Of a stretch of 64,000 nt of DNA, positions 26,288 through 35,231 are shown in pieces; the first letter of the stretch is position 1; the number at the start of each line of letters is the position of its first letter. This stretch comes from Bdellovibrio bacteriovorus str. Tiberius. GTDB lineage: Bacteria; Bdellovibrionota; Bdellovibrionia; Bdellovibrionales; Bdellovibrionaceae. The stretch is taken from positions 3,348,001 to 3,412,000 of the forward strand of contig NC_019567.1 in NCBI RefSeq assembly GCF_000317895.1, in the 5' to 3' direction. The translations under genes were made by a program, and so were the position numbers. Below the pieces are notes generated by a model. The model did no database searches. It saw only the letters and a program-made list of their open reading frames with translations, and had not been told where the DNA came from.

Positions 26288-28090
26288 ATGAGAATCAGCC
26301 TGTTTTACGTTGTAGCCATCCTGCTTTCCCTGATCGCAAGTCCAAGGTCTTGGGCTGCTGATCCCAATGACACGGACCCCTTGCTTGCTGACACCAAAGT
26401 CGTGCCTTACGAATGGAGCCCGGGTCAGGGCGGCAATATCGAAATTAAAATGACGCTCCCCGAAGGATATCACGCGTATGAAGACAAATTCAGCGTGGTG
26501 ATTCTGGAGCCAGATGGCTTCAAAGTAGCGCCGTTCAAGATTGAGCCGCTGATTCAATGGCACGATAAGTTCTCGAAAAAAATGCGCAGCGGAGTGGAAA
26601 AAGCCGCAACACTCACCGCACATATTGAAGCGCCTCACCGTTTCTTAAAAAAGCACACCAAAATGAAAATGGAGCTCACCTATCAGGCGTGTTCGGATCA
26701 GTTCTGCCTGTTCCCGACGACAAAACTGATTGAAGTTCCTATTGTCGTGACCATGGTGGAAGGTGAAGCTCAGATTCAAGAGGCTGACGTGCAACCAATG
26801 GTTGCACCGACGGACTTCTTTGACACCGCGAACTTCCAGAAATATCTGGGAAGCAGCATGATCGCGGGTTTGATCTTTGTGTTCTTTGCCGGGATCTTCA
26901 CCAGCTTCACTCCGTGCATCTTCCCGATGATTCCAATCACGCTGGCAGTTCTGGGCAATCATTCCAACGAAAGAACAAGACTGCAAAACTTCTTCACCAG
27001 CTGCATCTATGTTCTGGGCATTGCCACAACGTATTCGCTGCTGGGACTGGCCGCGGCTTCCAGCGGGGGACTGTTCGGAGCAAGCCTGGGGAATCCTTAT
27101 GTTCTGACCGTGGTGTGCGTGATCTTCCTGGCGATGGCGCTGTCCATGTATGGCCTTTATGATCTGCAAGTGCCAGCCTTCTTGCGCAACAAGCTGGGAC
27201 GCGGAACCAAAAAACAAGGTGTCATCGGTGTTTACCTGACGGGTCTGTTTGCCGGTATCGTGGCAAGCCCTTGTGTCGGTCCCGTGCTGGTGGCGATTTT
27301 GACTTATGTTGCCTCCACGCAGAACAAGATGCTGGGCTTCCTGTACCTGTTTGTTTACGCGCTGGGCTTGGGATTGATTTTTATTGTGCTGGGGCTGTTC
27401 AATCAACTGGCCAATTCCCTGCCTCGTTCCGGTCCGTGGATGAATGCATTTAAATTCATCCTGGGAACATTGATGCTTTCTGCGTTCTATTACTATCTGG
27501 AATTGCTGTTACCAACGCGTTGGTTTGACGGAGCCCTTGCTATAGGCCTGATTGTTCTAGCCAGCATCTATGGAGCCTTCCTGCCAGTGAAAGGCCAAAG
27601 CGCCCTTCGCCATATTCAAAAAGGTCTGATGCAGGCCTTGCTGGTGGTGGGTATTGGTTATGCCGTGATTGCGGTACTGGATCTGCGCCCTTACATCCGC
27701 GGGCAAATGATTGGTGGCGCAAGCATCAATCAAATTCAAAAACTGAACTGGCAGCCGTATTCTGAAGCGGCCCTGGCCCAAGCCACCAAAGATCAGAAAC
27801 CGGTGATCATCGATTTCTGGGCGGACTGGTGCGCAGCCTGCCACGAACTGGAAGAACACACGTTCACGGATCCTCGCGTGCGCGCTATGGCTGAAAACTA
27901 TGTTCTGCTAAAATATGATGCCACGAAAGATTCACCCGAACTGCGCGAGCTGAAAAAGAAATACCACATCCAGGGCTTGCCGACGGTGGTATTCATCAAC
28001 CCACACGGCGTGTGGATTGATGCTTTGACTCTGACTCAGTTTGAAAAAGCTCCGGAATTCGTAAAAAGAATGGAAAAGGGCCGCCAGTAA
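26288..28090 (+). CDS. dsbD: Thiol:disulfide interchange protein DsbD
   Basis: 600 aa from the ATG at 26288 (AGAGGAAA upstream; signal peptide 1-24). Three parts: N-terminal periplasmic domain with the pair in CSDQFC, eight-helix membrane domain with Cys in TPCIFPMIP and SPCVGPVLV, and a C-terminal thioredoxin domain with WCAAC. It passes electrons from cytoplasmic thioredoxin to periplasmic partners. Its stop abuts the stop of the convergent MCP gene with no spacer. Confidence 0.95.
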   Translation: MRISLFYVVAILLSLIASPRSWAADPNDTDPLLADTKVVPYEWSPGQGGNIEIKMTLPEGYHAYEDKFSVVILEPDGFKVAPFKIEPLIQWHDKFSKKMRSGVEKAATLTAHIEAPHRFLKKHTKMKMELTYQACSDQFCLFPTTKLIEVPIVVTMVEGEAQIQEADVQPMVAPTDFFDTANFQKYLGSSMIAGLIFVFFAGIFTSFTPCIFPMIPITLAVLGNHSNERTRLQNFFTSCIYVLGIATTYSLLGLAAASSGGLFGASLGNPYVLTVVCVIFLAMALSMYGLYDLQVPAFLRNKLGRGTKKQGVIGVYLTGLFAGIVASPCVGPVLVAILTYVASTQNKMLGFLYLFVYALGLGLIFIVLGLFNQLANSLPRSGPWMNAFKFILGTLMLSAFYYYLELLLPTRWFDGALAIGLIVLASIYGAFLPVKGQSALRHIQKGLMQALLVVGIGYAVIAVLDLRPYIRGQMIGGASINQIQKLNWQPYSEAALAQATKDQKPVIIDFWADWCAACHELEEHTFTDPRVRAMAENYVLLKYDATKDSPELRELKKKYHIQGLPTVVFINPHGVWIDALTLTQFEKAPEFVKRMEKGRQ

Positions 28091-29551
28091 TTAGCTGGCC
28101 CCAAGAACTTCTGAACTCAGGATCTGAACCTGCTGCTGCAGCTCGTGGGCACGACGCTCGATCTCTCCGGCTGTTGCAGCGATCTCTTCTGACGACGCCG
28201 CATTACTTTGTGATGCCTGATCCAGCTGATTCATGGCCTTGCTGATCTGGGAAATGCCTTGTGACTGCTCGCTGCTGGCTTGAGCGATCTCGCGATTCAA
28301 AACCACAACCTGCTCAACGGAAGAAACAATTCGGGTCAGCACCTGGCCGGAATTGTCCGCCACCACGCTGCCTTTTTCAGTTCGCTCGACACTTTCCTTG
28401 ATCAGACCATTGATTTCTTTGGCTGCTGTGGCTGAACGTTGCGCCAAAGCTCGCACGGCTTCTGCCACGACCGCAAACCCTTTCCCCTGCTCTCCGGCAC
28501 GGGCCGCTTCCACTGCGGCATTCAGTGCCAGCAGATTCGTCTGAAAGGCGATGTCGTCAATAACGTGGATGATCTCTTCAATTTTTTTGGAATCGCGGGA
28601 AATCTGAGACATGGATTCAATAAGGCTGTTAATTTCAAGCTCCCCTTCTTTGGCTACAGAGGAAGATCCATCCGCCAGCGACGATGCTTGTTTGGCACTG
28701 TCAGAGTTGCGCGAAACCATGGAAGTCATTTCCTCCAACGAAGCCACGGTTTCTTCCAGCGAGGCAGCGGCTTCCGTGGAAGATGTCGACAAGGCCTGGC
28801 CTGCCACCGACAGCTGGGAAATGGCGCCTGAAACATTCTGACTGATTTCCGTCAGCGCCCCAACAACCCGGCCCACAGATCCGGAAACACGGTTTGCAAT
28901 CCACAACATGATCAGGAACAACACCAGCGAAGAACCCAGCGCCACGCCCACAATCAAAGAGGCTTTTTGAGAACGCTCTTTCTTTTGCAGTTCATTGTTG
29001 GATTTACTGATGGCCGTGTACATTTCATAGATCTTCGTGATGGTGTGATCGATCTGGATCTGCAACACCTGCCAAGGTCCGCCTTTATCCACAAGGCTTA
29101 CCACAAATTCAAAGTCCGCTGGCGTTCCGCGCAGCAGGGCTTCGCGCACCTGTTTGGTGTATTCAAGATACTTTGGATAGTTGTCCTTCATCGCACGGAA
29201 AGCCTCGGCCTCGCCTTCGATGAAGTTCTGCTTTTCATATTCAGCCATCGCGGCCGTATAAGACTCGACCGAACGGTCCAGCAGCCCCACAAAGTTTTCG
29301 CGGCCCTTCATGTCGTCTTTATTCGCCAAAGCCGCAAAAGTAAAATAGCCGATGTTGGCGCGATTCAGATTCAGCTGCCCCAACAGACGGATATTCGGCA
29401 CATACACTGCATAAGATTCGTTCAGCATGGTCCCGATCTGACTGAAACCCTGAAAACTGATCCAGGCCGTCACCGACAGCGCAATCAGCGGCAACACCGC
29501 CACACCCAGAAGTTTTCCACGAAGACCTTTAAACTGTGCTTTCAAATTCAT
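28091..29551 (-). CDS. Methyl-accepting chemotaxis protein
   Basis: 486 aa. Two membrane helices (about 13-32 and 195-218) flank a periplasmic four-helix-bundle sensor of about 160 residues. The signalling tip is DIAFQTNLLALNAAVEAARA with the conserved hairpin. The segment after the second helix (NRVSGSVGRVVGALTEIS) lacks the usual HAMP residues, so helix 2 may pass straight into the adaptation bundle. No C-terminal CheR-docking pentapeptide is seen. The ligand is unknown. Confidence 0.92.
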   Translation of the reverse strand: MNLKAQFKGLRGKLLGVAVLPLIALSVTAWISFQGFSQIGTMLNESYAVYVPNIRLLGQLNLNRANIGYFTFAALANKDDMKGRENFVGLLDRSVESYTAAMAEYEKQNFIEGEAEAFRAMKDNYPKYLEYTKQVREALLRGTPADFEFVVSLVDKGGPWQVLQIQIDHTITKIYEMYTAISKSNNELQKKERSQKASLIVGVALGSSLVLFLIMLWIANRVSGSVGRVVGALTEISQNVSGAISQLSVAGQALSTSSTEAAASLEETVASLEEMTSMVSRNSDSAKQASSLADGSSSVAKEGELEINSLIESMSQISRDSKKIEEIIHVIDDIAFQTNLLALNAAVEAARAGEQGKGFAVVAEAVRALAQRSATAAKEINGLIKESVERTEKGSVVADNSGQVLTRIVSSVEQVVVLNREIAQASSEQSQGISQISKAMNQLDQASQSNAASSEEIAATAGEIERRAHELQQQVQILSSEVLGAS

Positions 29552-29563
29552 AGACGTTCCTTA

Positions 29564-30307
29564 TTAAAAGATCCAAAGAAGCTTGGCCTGTGGCACATTT
29601 TCAACCACACCATCGATGCCGTATTTGTTGTTCCAGTATTTGTATTCAATCCCGATCTTCAGCGGCACTTTGTTCTGCGTGCGGCGATTGAAGTCGTACA
29701 GGAAGTTGGCCTGAGTATGGATGTTGTCCTTCAATGGACCTTCCTGGCCAGCCCAGTCCACGAAACCGGAAAACTCCAGCGGGAAGACCTCGCCACCAAA
29801 CCGCTTCAACCACACCACAGTCAGCTGACCGGTGTGCCCATCGACGCCCAAGGCATCGCGATACAGGAACTGAGTTCCCAGATAATCGAACCACAGATCT
29901 TTCCATTCAAAGGTCACCCCACCCAGATTCACCCGGCGCGCAGGTCCTTGCGGGATCTCAAAATTCAATTGCAACAGAACGTCCTTCAACACCCCTTCAG
30001 GCGGCGTAAAGACACCGGTCTTACCCAGACTTAGGGCTGGAGAAAACTCTCCGTAATAAGAGGTGCTGTTTTCGGTATCGGGGCTGGTGATATCGAAGAA
30101 GAAGAAATTAGAGCCATAGGCCCAGGAGCTTAAATGCTCAAAAGTCACGACGGTGGCGGAATAGCTGTCGTCGTTGCCTTTTTTGTATTCGTTCCCATGC
30201 AGGAATTGAATATTGGTTTGTGACCAGTCAGCAGCAGCCGAGACCGCAGAAACAGATGTCGTTAATACAAATGCGAGCACATGAAATAGAATTTTGTTTT
30301 TTGCCAT
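29564..30307 (-). CDS. Tsx-like (DUF5020-type) outer-membrane channel
   Basis: 247 aa from the ATG at 30307; a TTG start 6 codons upstream is possible. Signal peptide to about residue 24. The mature chain opens ADWSQTNIQFLHGNEYKKG and ends KLLWIF, with alternating strands throughout, as in the nucleoside-channel Tsx/DUF5020 family. Substrate specificity is not evident. A dyad sits across the start region. It lies 12 nt before the MCP start in the same direction, so the two may be co-transcribed. Confidence 0.75.
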   Translation of the reverse strand: MAKNKILFHVLAFVLTTSVSAVSAAADWSQTNIQFLHGNEYKKGNDDSYSATVVTFEHLSSWAYGSNFFFFDITSPDTENSTSYYGEFSPALSLGKTGVFTPPEGVLKDVLLQLNFEIPQGPARRVNLGGVTFEWKDLWFDYLGTQFLYRDALGVDGHTGQLTVVWLKRFGGEVFPLEFSGFVDWAGQEGPLKDNIHTQANFLYDFNRRTQNKVPLKIGIEYKYWNNKYGIDGVVENVPQAKLLWIF

Positions 30308-30310
30308 TCC

Positions 30311-30332
30311 ACCTAGGTTAGACAACCTAAGT
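30311..30332. promoter_or_regulatory. Inverted repeat at the Tsx-like gene start
   Basis: TAGGTT (30314-30319) and AACCTA (30324-30329) form a dyad with a 4-nt spacer, with ACCTAGGT also palindromic at one end. It lies just upstream of the ATG at 30307 and could be an operator or a small hairpin masking the start. Confidence 0.4.
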
Positions 30333-30375
30333 ATCTATAAACAACTCGCATTCATATTTCCCTACGAAGTACTGG

Positions 30376-31485
30376 CTATTCTGTATAGGTGACGTCGATG
30401 ATATAATTCCCCAGTGACTTGACCAAGGTCGGGTTCAAAGCAACCTTCCCGTCAGCCACCGTGTAGTCCACGCCCGGAATCAGAGCTTTCCCATTCAGCT
30501 TAACGGAAAGAACCTTTTTAACGTTCTCACTTTGCAGGGAATATTCGGTGCTGGCATAGTCGACAACTTTTTCTGAAAGCTGACTGAAGCTTGCTGTCCA
30601 GTCTTCATCACAAACATTAAAGCCCACACCACCGCCGGAGGAGATCAAAGAGTTATACACAGTACTTACGCGAGCCTTGCACTTGCTGTCCGCACCCGCC
30701 ACAAAACCAAAGACCTTATAAGAACCGTTTTTGCCGAAAGCGCGCACCATGCGACCCTGGAAAGTCGCGGCAGTGATATAGTCTTCATCCACCACCAGTG
30801 TTTTGATTGTTCCGGTATAACCACTCAGATTGGCAGCTTCATATTGAACCGTTGTGTTCTTGGCCGCCGAAGAATCATCATCCGTCACAAACACAAACAC
30901 CTTCTGGGATTGTGGACGGAAGAATCCATTCAAGGAGGAATACACTTTATCGTACTTGCTGTTTGCCAGAACCTTTTTGCAGAACGCATCCGCAGCAGTT
31001 TCAGGACAGCTGGCCACCGCCGCCACCAGCAAAGCATTATAACTGTGCACCAGGAAATCCACCTGCTGACCGTTTTTCATGGTCTCAGGCAAAGACACAT
31101 GGGTCTTCAGATTAAAAGAGTCTTTTTTGGAAATCAGCGCCACACGCAGATCCACCTGGTTTTCCACCAGATGGGCGAACTTTTCAAAGTTCTTGCGAAT
31201 GATATCCGCCTGACCTTTCATGGAAGCTGAGTTGTCGATCACCCACACCATATCAACGACTTTTTCTTTGGAAGCCGCTGTGAAAGTTTTGGTTTTGATT
31301 TCAGGTGCAGCCTCTTCAGCTTCGGCCTCGTTGTCGACAACAACTTCGGAAGAGATCACTTCAGGTTCAGTCACAGAAGCCAGCTCACGGGTCTGTTCAA
31401 ATTGAACTCCGGACGGAGAACAATTCTGGAAAAGAAATGTGGAAGCTAAAAAGATCATGGTCAGAACAAGATATTGCTTTTTCAT
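30376..31485 (-). CDS. Lipoprotein with von Willebrand factor A domain
   Basis: 369 aa from the ATG at 31485 (GGGGTGGGG upstream). Signal with lipobox FLFQNC, so the mature protein starts at a lipidated Cys. An acidic linker (EAEAEEAAPEI) leads to a VWA domain at about 75-300 whose MIDAS begins VWVIDNSASM. A C-terminal all-beta domain (about 315-369) opens after QSENVKKVLS. Four further cysteines may form disulfides. The family binds protein ligands via a metal ion; partner unknown. Confidence 0.85.
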   Translation of the reverse strand: MKKQYLVLTMIFLASTFLFQNCSPSGVQFEQTRELASVTEPEVISSEVVVDNEAEAEEAAPEIKTKTFTAASKEKVVDMVWVIDNSASMKGQADIIRKNFEKFAHLVENQVDLRVALISKKDSFNLKTHVSLPETMKNGQQVDFLVHSYNALLVAAVASCPETAADAFCKKVLANSKYDKVYSSLNGFFRPQSQKVFVFVTDDDSSAAKNTTVQYEAANLSGYTGTIKTLVVDEDYITAATFQGRMVRAFGKNGSYKVFGFVAGADSKCKARVSTVYNSLISSGGGVGFNVCDEDWTASFSQLSEKVVDYASTEYSLQSENVKKVLSVKLNGKALIPGVDYTVADGKVALNPTLVKSLGNYIIDVTYTE

Positions 31486-31568
31486 AATCCCCACCCCGTT
31501 ACAACAACTGCGTGAAGACTTCTAAGGCAAGGGTTGTTCCAACCGCCAGATCCAACTCAATCAAAAAG

Positions 31569-31604
31569 AAACCCGGTGACCTGTCTAAAGTTCACCGGGT
31601 TTTA
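31569..31604 (-). terminator. Terminator of the coiled-coil gene
   Basis: ACCCGGTGA and TCACCGGGT pair around a loop of about 13 nt; on the minus strand the hairpin is followed by TTTCTTTTTG. It ends transcription of the gene at 31708-32253. Confidence 0.75.
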
Positions 31605-31707
31605 CAATGTCTCATTCTGAATTTCGACGGTCGTTTCAGCCACTTCCAGACGCCAAAAGCGCCAAAGCGGTGGAACCTGACACTGACTAAACTTCGGTCA
31701 GCTCAGA

Positions 31708-32253
31708 TTACAGACGTTTCAGGCGCGCGATCTCCATTTTGGCTTCATTCAAAGCCGCCTGGCTGGAAATCATCTGCGCTTCTTTTTCAGCCAGAAGTTT
31801 TTGCAGGTGGTTCATGCGCACTTCAAAGCTTTTGATCACGTTGTTATGGCGGTCGACCATCTCCTGAACTTTCAGATCGAAGCTTTTGCGTTCGTTCACA
31901 CGCTGGGAAAGCTGGGTGATCTTCTGACCGGCCTCAGTCGCAAGCCCATTGTGGCTTTGCTCCAGGCGGTTCAAAAGGTGGTGTTGCTTTTCAAACTTGA
32001 TGTTGGAGGTCTTTATCAGTTCGTTTACAGTGGCGACGACCTTGTTCAGCTGGTCGGCCAGGGCCTGGTTCTGGGCTTTGACTTCGAAAATCTGGCGGTC
32101 TGTATTCAGGTAGCTGTTCGGGGATGTCCCCACGGCAGAAACGCTGTCCATAGCGGTGTTCTTGGCCACTTTCTTTTCCCCAAACAATTCCGGATTCAAT
32201 TCTTTATGCATATCGGGCCCCTCCATAGGACTTAAAAAATTCTTCTTTTCCAT
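31708..32253 (-). CDS. Coiled-coil protein of unknown function
   Basis: 181 aa. A disordered N-terminus (1-45) precedes a nearly continuous heptad pattern from about residue 52 to the end (QIFEVKAQNQALADQLNKVV onward). No signal peptide or membrane segment. It is divergent from the unknown gene at 32322. A structural or scaffolding role is the only inference. Confidence 0.7.
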   Translation of the reverse strand: MEKKNFLSPMEGPDMHKELNPELFGEKKVAKNTAMDSVSAVGTSPNSYLNTDRQIFEVKAQNQALADQLNKVVATVNELIKTSNIKFEKQHHLLNRLEQSHNGLATEAGQKITQLSQRVNERKSFDLKVQEMVDRHNNVIKSFEVRMNHLQKLLAEKEAQMISSQAALNEAKMEIARLKRL

Positions 32254-32321
32254 TATATTTTCTCTGGACTAAAAATTCAAATGTTCATACTTTAGGGCCC
32301 GAGGGAAGGAGACAGAAAAAA

Positions 32322-33371
32322 ATGCTTAAAGTCGGACAACTTTTGAAGTTTGTTTCTGATCTGAATCCTCAGAATACACCGACGCGTTTGTCTTTCTTCA
32401 ATTTCCTGCGCGGTTTCCCTCATCCCGATGACGTTTTGACCCCTGAATTGATCGAAATGTTCTTCAATTACTGCATGGATTACCCGCACTGGGCGTCCAA
32501 TAAGCAGCAGTTGGGTCATGAAGTTCAGTTTTTGCTGGAGAATTTCAACGGGTTCTACCAGCAGAAGTTTGACCTGAATCCGATCCGCTTCCCCCAATCA
32601 GTTCAGCTGATTGAGATTGAGCACTTCTCTGATCTTGTTGACGCGGTGGGCTCTTATCTTAAGACTCAGTGCGCCGAAGGTGAGAAGTTCCGTATCCTGC
32701 CGGATCAGAACAAAAGAGCCGTCGCCATCATTCTGCGTGAAGACAAATCCCTGGAAGTGCGCACTTTCGACCGCAAATTCACTATCCGTGACGGTCTTTT
32801 GGAGCCTCTTCGCAAAGATCTGGTTCTTTACTACAACTCCGACCTGGAACTGAGTTCGCAGCACACCCACAAAATCGAGGTGGCTCCGTATATTACGGCC
32901 CAGTTCCGAGTGGTGGGGGACAAGGTCACCGGCTCCCTGTTGCGTGGTTATGTTTTCCAAAAGCTGCTTGAAATGAAAAACGAGCCGCTGCAGGAACAAA
33001 CCCGCCTGCTTTTCCCGATCAAGCGTCTGGAGCAGTTCTTTGTCGACCGCCGTACCGATCCTTACTATCAAGACCTGGTCAGCCAGCTTGAAAGAACCTG
33101 CGCTTTAATCCAACAGGGTGATTCTGAGGCCTTGAAATGGTCCTCTATCGTGCTTTCCAAGGCTGAAACCGCCGTGGATAACGTCTTTTTGGGAGATAAG
33201 CTCATGACTCTGCTGGCTCGCGACCTCCGCCATGCCATCGCCGAGTACAACCGTAAGAATATCTCCTCTTCCGGCCTGAGTGGTGATATATTGATCACTC
33301 AACAATTACCCGAGGCCGATGAAGAATGTCTGAAAATAACTCCTCTGAAAGAGTTCGACTTAATAAACTAA
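32322..33371 (+). CDS. Conserved hypothetical protein upstream of the pseudouridine synthase
   Basis: 349 aa, GAAGGAGA 8 nt before the ATG, so the start is secure. No signal peptide, membrane helix or recognised motif; the N-terminal third is helical (TRLSFFNFLRGFPHPDD) and the middle is beta-rich (VRTFDRKFTIRDGLL). The end overlaps the RluB-like gene by 46 bp, so translation is coupled. Function unknown. Confidence 0.75.
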   Translation: MLKVGQLLKFVSDLNPQNTPTRLSFFNFLRGFPHPDDVLTPELIEMFFNYCMDYPHWASNKQQLGHEVQFLLENFNGFYQQKFDLNPIRFPQSVQLIEIEHFSDLVDAVGSYLKTQCAEGEKFRILPDQNKRAVAIILREDKSLEVRTFDRKFTIRDGLLEPLRKDLVLYYNSDLELSSQHTHKIEVAPYITAQFRVVGDKVTGSLLRGYVFQKLLEMKNEPLQEQTRLLFPIKRLEQFFVDRRTDPYYQDLVSQLERTCALIQQGDSEALKWSSIVLSKAETAVDNVFLGDKLMTLLARDLRHAIAEYNRKNISSSGLSGDILITQQLPEADEECLKITPLKEFDLIN

Positions 33372-34210
33372 TTGCTGACAGTGGACTGGCATCCCGTCGT
33401 CATGCAGACCGCATGATCGAAGAGGGCCTTGTGACCGTAAACGGTAAGCGCGTTTACGAGCTGGGTATCAAAGTTGATCCGCAAAGCGATCGTATTCTTG
33501 TTGATGGCAAGCCTCTGCGCAAGCCACTGTCCCAGAAGATCTATGCTATCCTGAACAAACCAACCGGCGTTCTGACCACCATGGATGATCCACACGACCG
33601 TCCAACGGTTGCAGAATATCTGACGGAGCTTCCGGTGCGCGTGTTCCCGGTAGGTCGTCTGGACTGGGATTCTGAAGGCATGCTGCTTTTGACCAACGAT
33701 GGTGATTTCGCCAACAAGGTCATGCACCCTAAAGCTGAAGTAACCAAAACTTACCTTGTGAAATTGAACGGCAAACCAGAACCATTCCAGCTGGAAAAGC
33801 TTAAAAAAGGCGTTTCCATCGTTGGTGGCAAAGTGTCTGCCCGTCACATTGAAAAGATCAAAAAAACCGGCGAGAACAAATCTGAAAAGTACGAATGGTA
33901 CAAAATCGTGATCACTGAGGGTAAAAACCGTCAGATCCGTCAGATGTTCGCAAAAATCGGTTTCGATGTGATGAGACTTCAGCGTGTGGCGATCGGTCGT
34001 CTGCGCATGGGTGCGGTAAAAACCGGCCAGCTGGTTTACCTTAACGAAGCTGCGGTTCAACGCATCTTCCTTGCGGATGATCCGGAAGAGGTAAAAACAA
34101 AACGCACTTACAAAGGCCGCGCGACTTCTGAAAAGAAAACCGCGAAACCGGCTTCCAGAGTGAAAACCACCAAGAAACCAAGCAAGTACAAAAACGGTAA
34201 AAAACTTTAA
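33326..34210 (+). CDS. rluB: RluB/RsuA family pseudouridine synthase
   Basis: 294 aa. N-terminal S4 RNA-binding domain (RLNKLIADSGLASRRHADRM), then the catalytic domain with D113 in GRLDWDSEGMLLLTNDG and KNRQIRQMF. The last 45 residues are a basic tail rich in Lys/Thr. The family modifies 23S rRNA (RluB, position 2605) or 16S (RsuA); the length and tail favour the RluB group. The start is within the preceding gene (46-bp overlap). Confidence 0.9.
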   Translation: MSENNSSERVRLNKLIADSGLASRRHADRMIEEGLVTVNGKRVYELGIKVDPQSDRILVDGKPLRKPLSQKIYAILNKPTGVLTTMDDPHDRPTVAEYLTELPVRVFPVGRLDWDSEGMLLLTNDGDFANKVMHPKAEVTKTYLVKLNGKPEPFQLEKLKKGVSIVGGKVSARHIEKIKKTGENKSEKYEWYKIVITEGKNRQIRQMFAKIGFDVMRLQRVAIGRLRMGAVKTGQLVYLNEAAVQRIFLADDPEEVKTKRTYKGRATSEKKTAKPASRVKTTKKPSKYKNGKKL

Positions 34211-34222
34211 AGCCATTTCATT

Positions 34223-35113
34223 ATGAAAAACATGAACCCACGTCTTCGCGGATCTTTGGAAATTTCTGTAGCGAGCGTGGGTTTTGGTTTTTTAGGGATC
34301 TTCGGCACCTGGGCATTTGAATCCGGCATGAATGTCGGAGAGCTTCTGTCCTATCGCTTTGCTTTGGCGGCCGTCCTTTTGTGGATCTTCCTGCTGCTGT
34401 TCAAACCTTCCTGGGTCAAACTGAATTTGCGCCAGACCGTGATTGCGGCACTGCTGGGGATTTTCGGCTACGCGTTTTTCTCGACCATGTATTTCATGGC
34501 CATCGACGGGCTGAGCATCACCCTCGCCGCTTTACTGCTTTATACCTATCCGTTCTGGGTGAACATTTTTTCCCATTTCTTCACTCAAGATAAGATATCC
34601 GGAAAGGAAGCTCTGTGTTTGGTCGCGGCTTCCTCGGGCCTGGTGATGCTTTTGTGGGGCCATATAGAAGTTAAAAATATCTGGGCCGTGGCAGCAGGTC
34701 TTGCCGCAGCCATCAGCTATGCGATCTACGTTTTACTGTCCGGGCGCCTGCAAAAAAATGTTCGCCCTATCACCTCCGCACTGTATGTAATCACGTTCGG
34801 TGCGCTGGCGCTTTCCGTTTTCCATCATCCTCACTATTCGGCGATCAGCAACCTTTCGAATATTCAAGCCACCAGCATTCTGGGCCTGGCCCTTGTTTGC
34901 ACGATCATCCCCCTGACCATGGAGCTGGCCGCCTTGCAAAAGCTGAAAAGCACCGAAGTGGCCTTGCTAATGATGATCGAGCCGATCACTGCGGCCCTGA
35001 TGGGGGCTTTGATTTTCCATGAAAGACTGACACCAGTTCAAATAGTCGGCGCTTTAATCATTGGCGCTGCCTTGGTGACGAACACCCTATATTCCCGTCC
35101 GGTCTCTGAATAA
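34223..35113 (+). CDS. EamA/DMT superfamily transporter
   Basis: 296 aa with ten predicted membrane helices in two five-helix EamA halves (first about 10-145, second about 155-292). The end of the second half shows the typical EPITAALMGALIFHERLTPVQ. An inner-membrane exporter or importer of small metabolites; substrate unknown. It starts 12 nt after the pseudouridine synthase stop, so it is probably in the same transcript. Confidence 0.88.
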   Translation: MKNMNPRLRGSLEISVASVGFGFLGIFGTWAFESGMNVGELLSYRFALAAVLLWIFLLLFKPSWVKLNLRQTVIAALLGIFGYAFFSTMYFMAIDGLSITLAALLLYTYPFWVNIFSHFFTQDKISGKEALCLVAASSGLVMLLWGHIEVKNIWAVAAGLAAAISYAIYVLLSGRLQKNVRPITSALYVITFGALALSVFHHPHYSAISNLSNIQATSILGLALVCTIIPLTMELAALQKLKSTEVALLMMIEPITAALMGALIFHERLTPVQIVGALIIGAALVTNTLYSRPVSE

Positions 35114-35216
35114 ACCACCCGGCTGCCTCAGACTGAGACGCTTATCCTTGGATAGATCACAATTCCATTAGTTGGCCGCAACAAACTGGACTTGGACTCT
35201 CGCAAACTGTTAAGAA

Positions 35217-35224
35217 GCCGATAA
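35217..35224 (+). promoter_or_regulatory. FliA-like -10 element of fibre gene 1
   Basis: GCCGATAA, identical to the sigma-28 -10 consensus, 7 nt before the ATG at 35232. A match to the -35 TAAAGTTT at the usual spacing is not seen. There is no Shine-Dalgarno, so transcription may start at the ATG itself. Confidence 0.5.
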
Positions 35225-35231
35225 GAAATAC

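Noticed and set aside
28967-30034. 355-codon open frame on the + strand
   Set aside because: Antisense to the MCP and the Tsx-like gene, both of which have recognisable family motifs.
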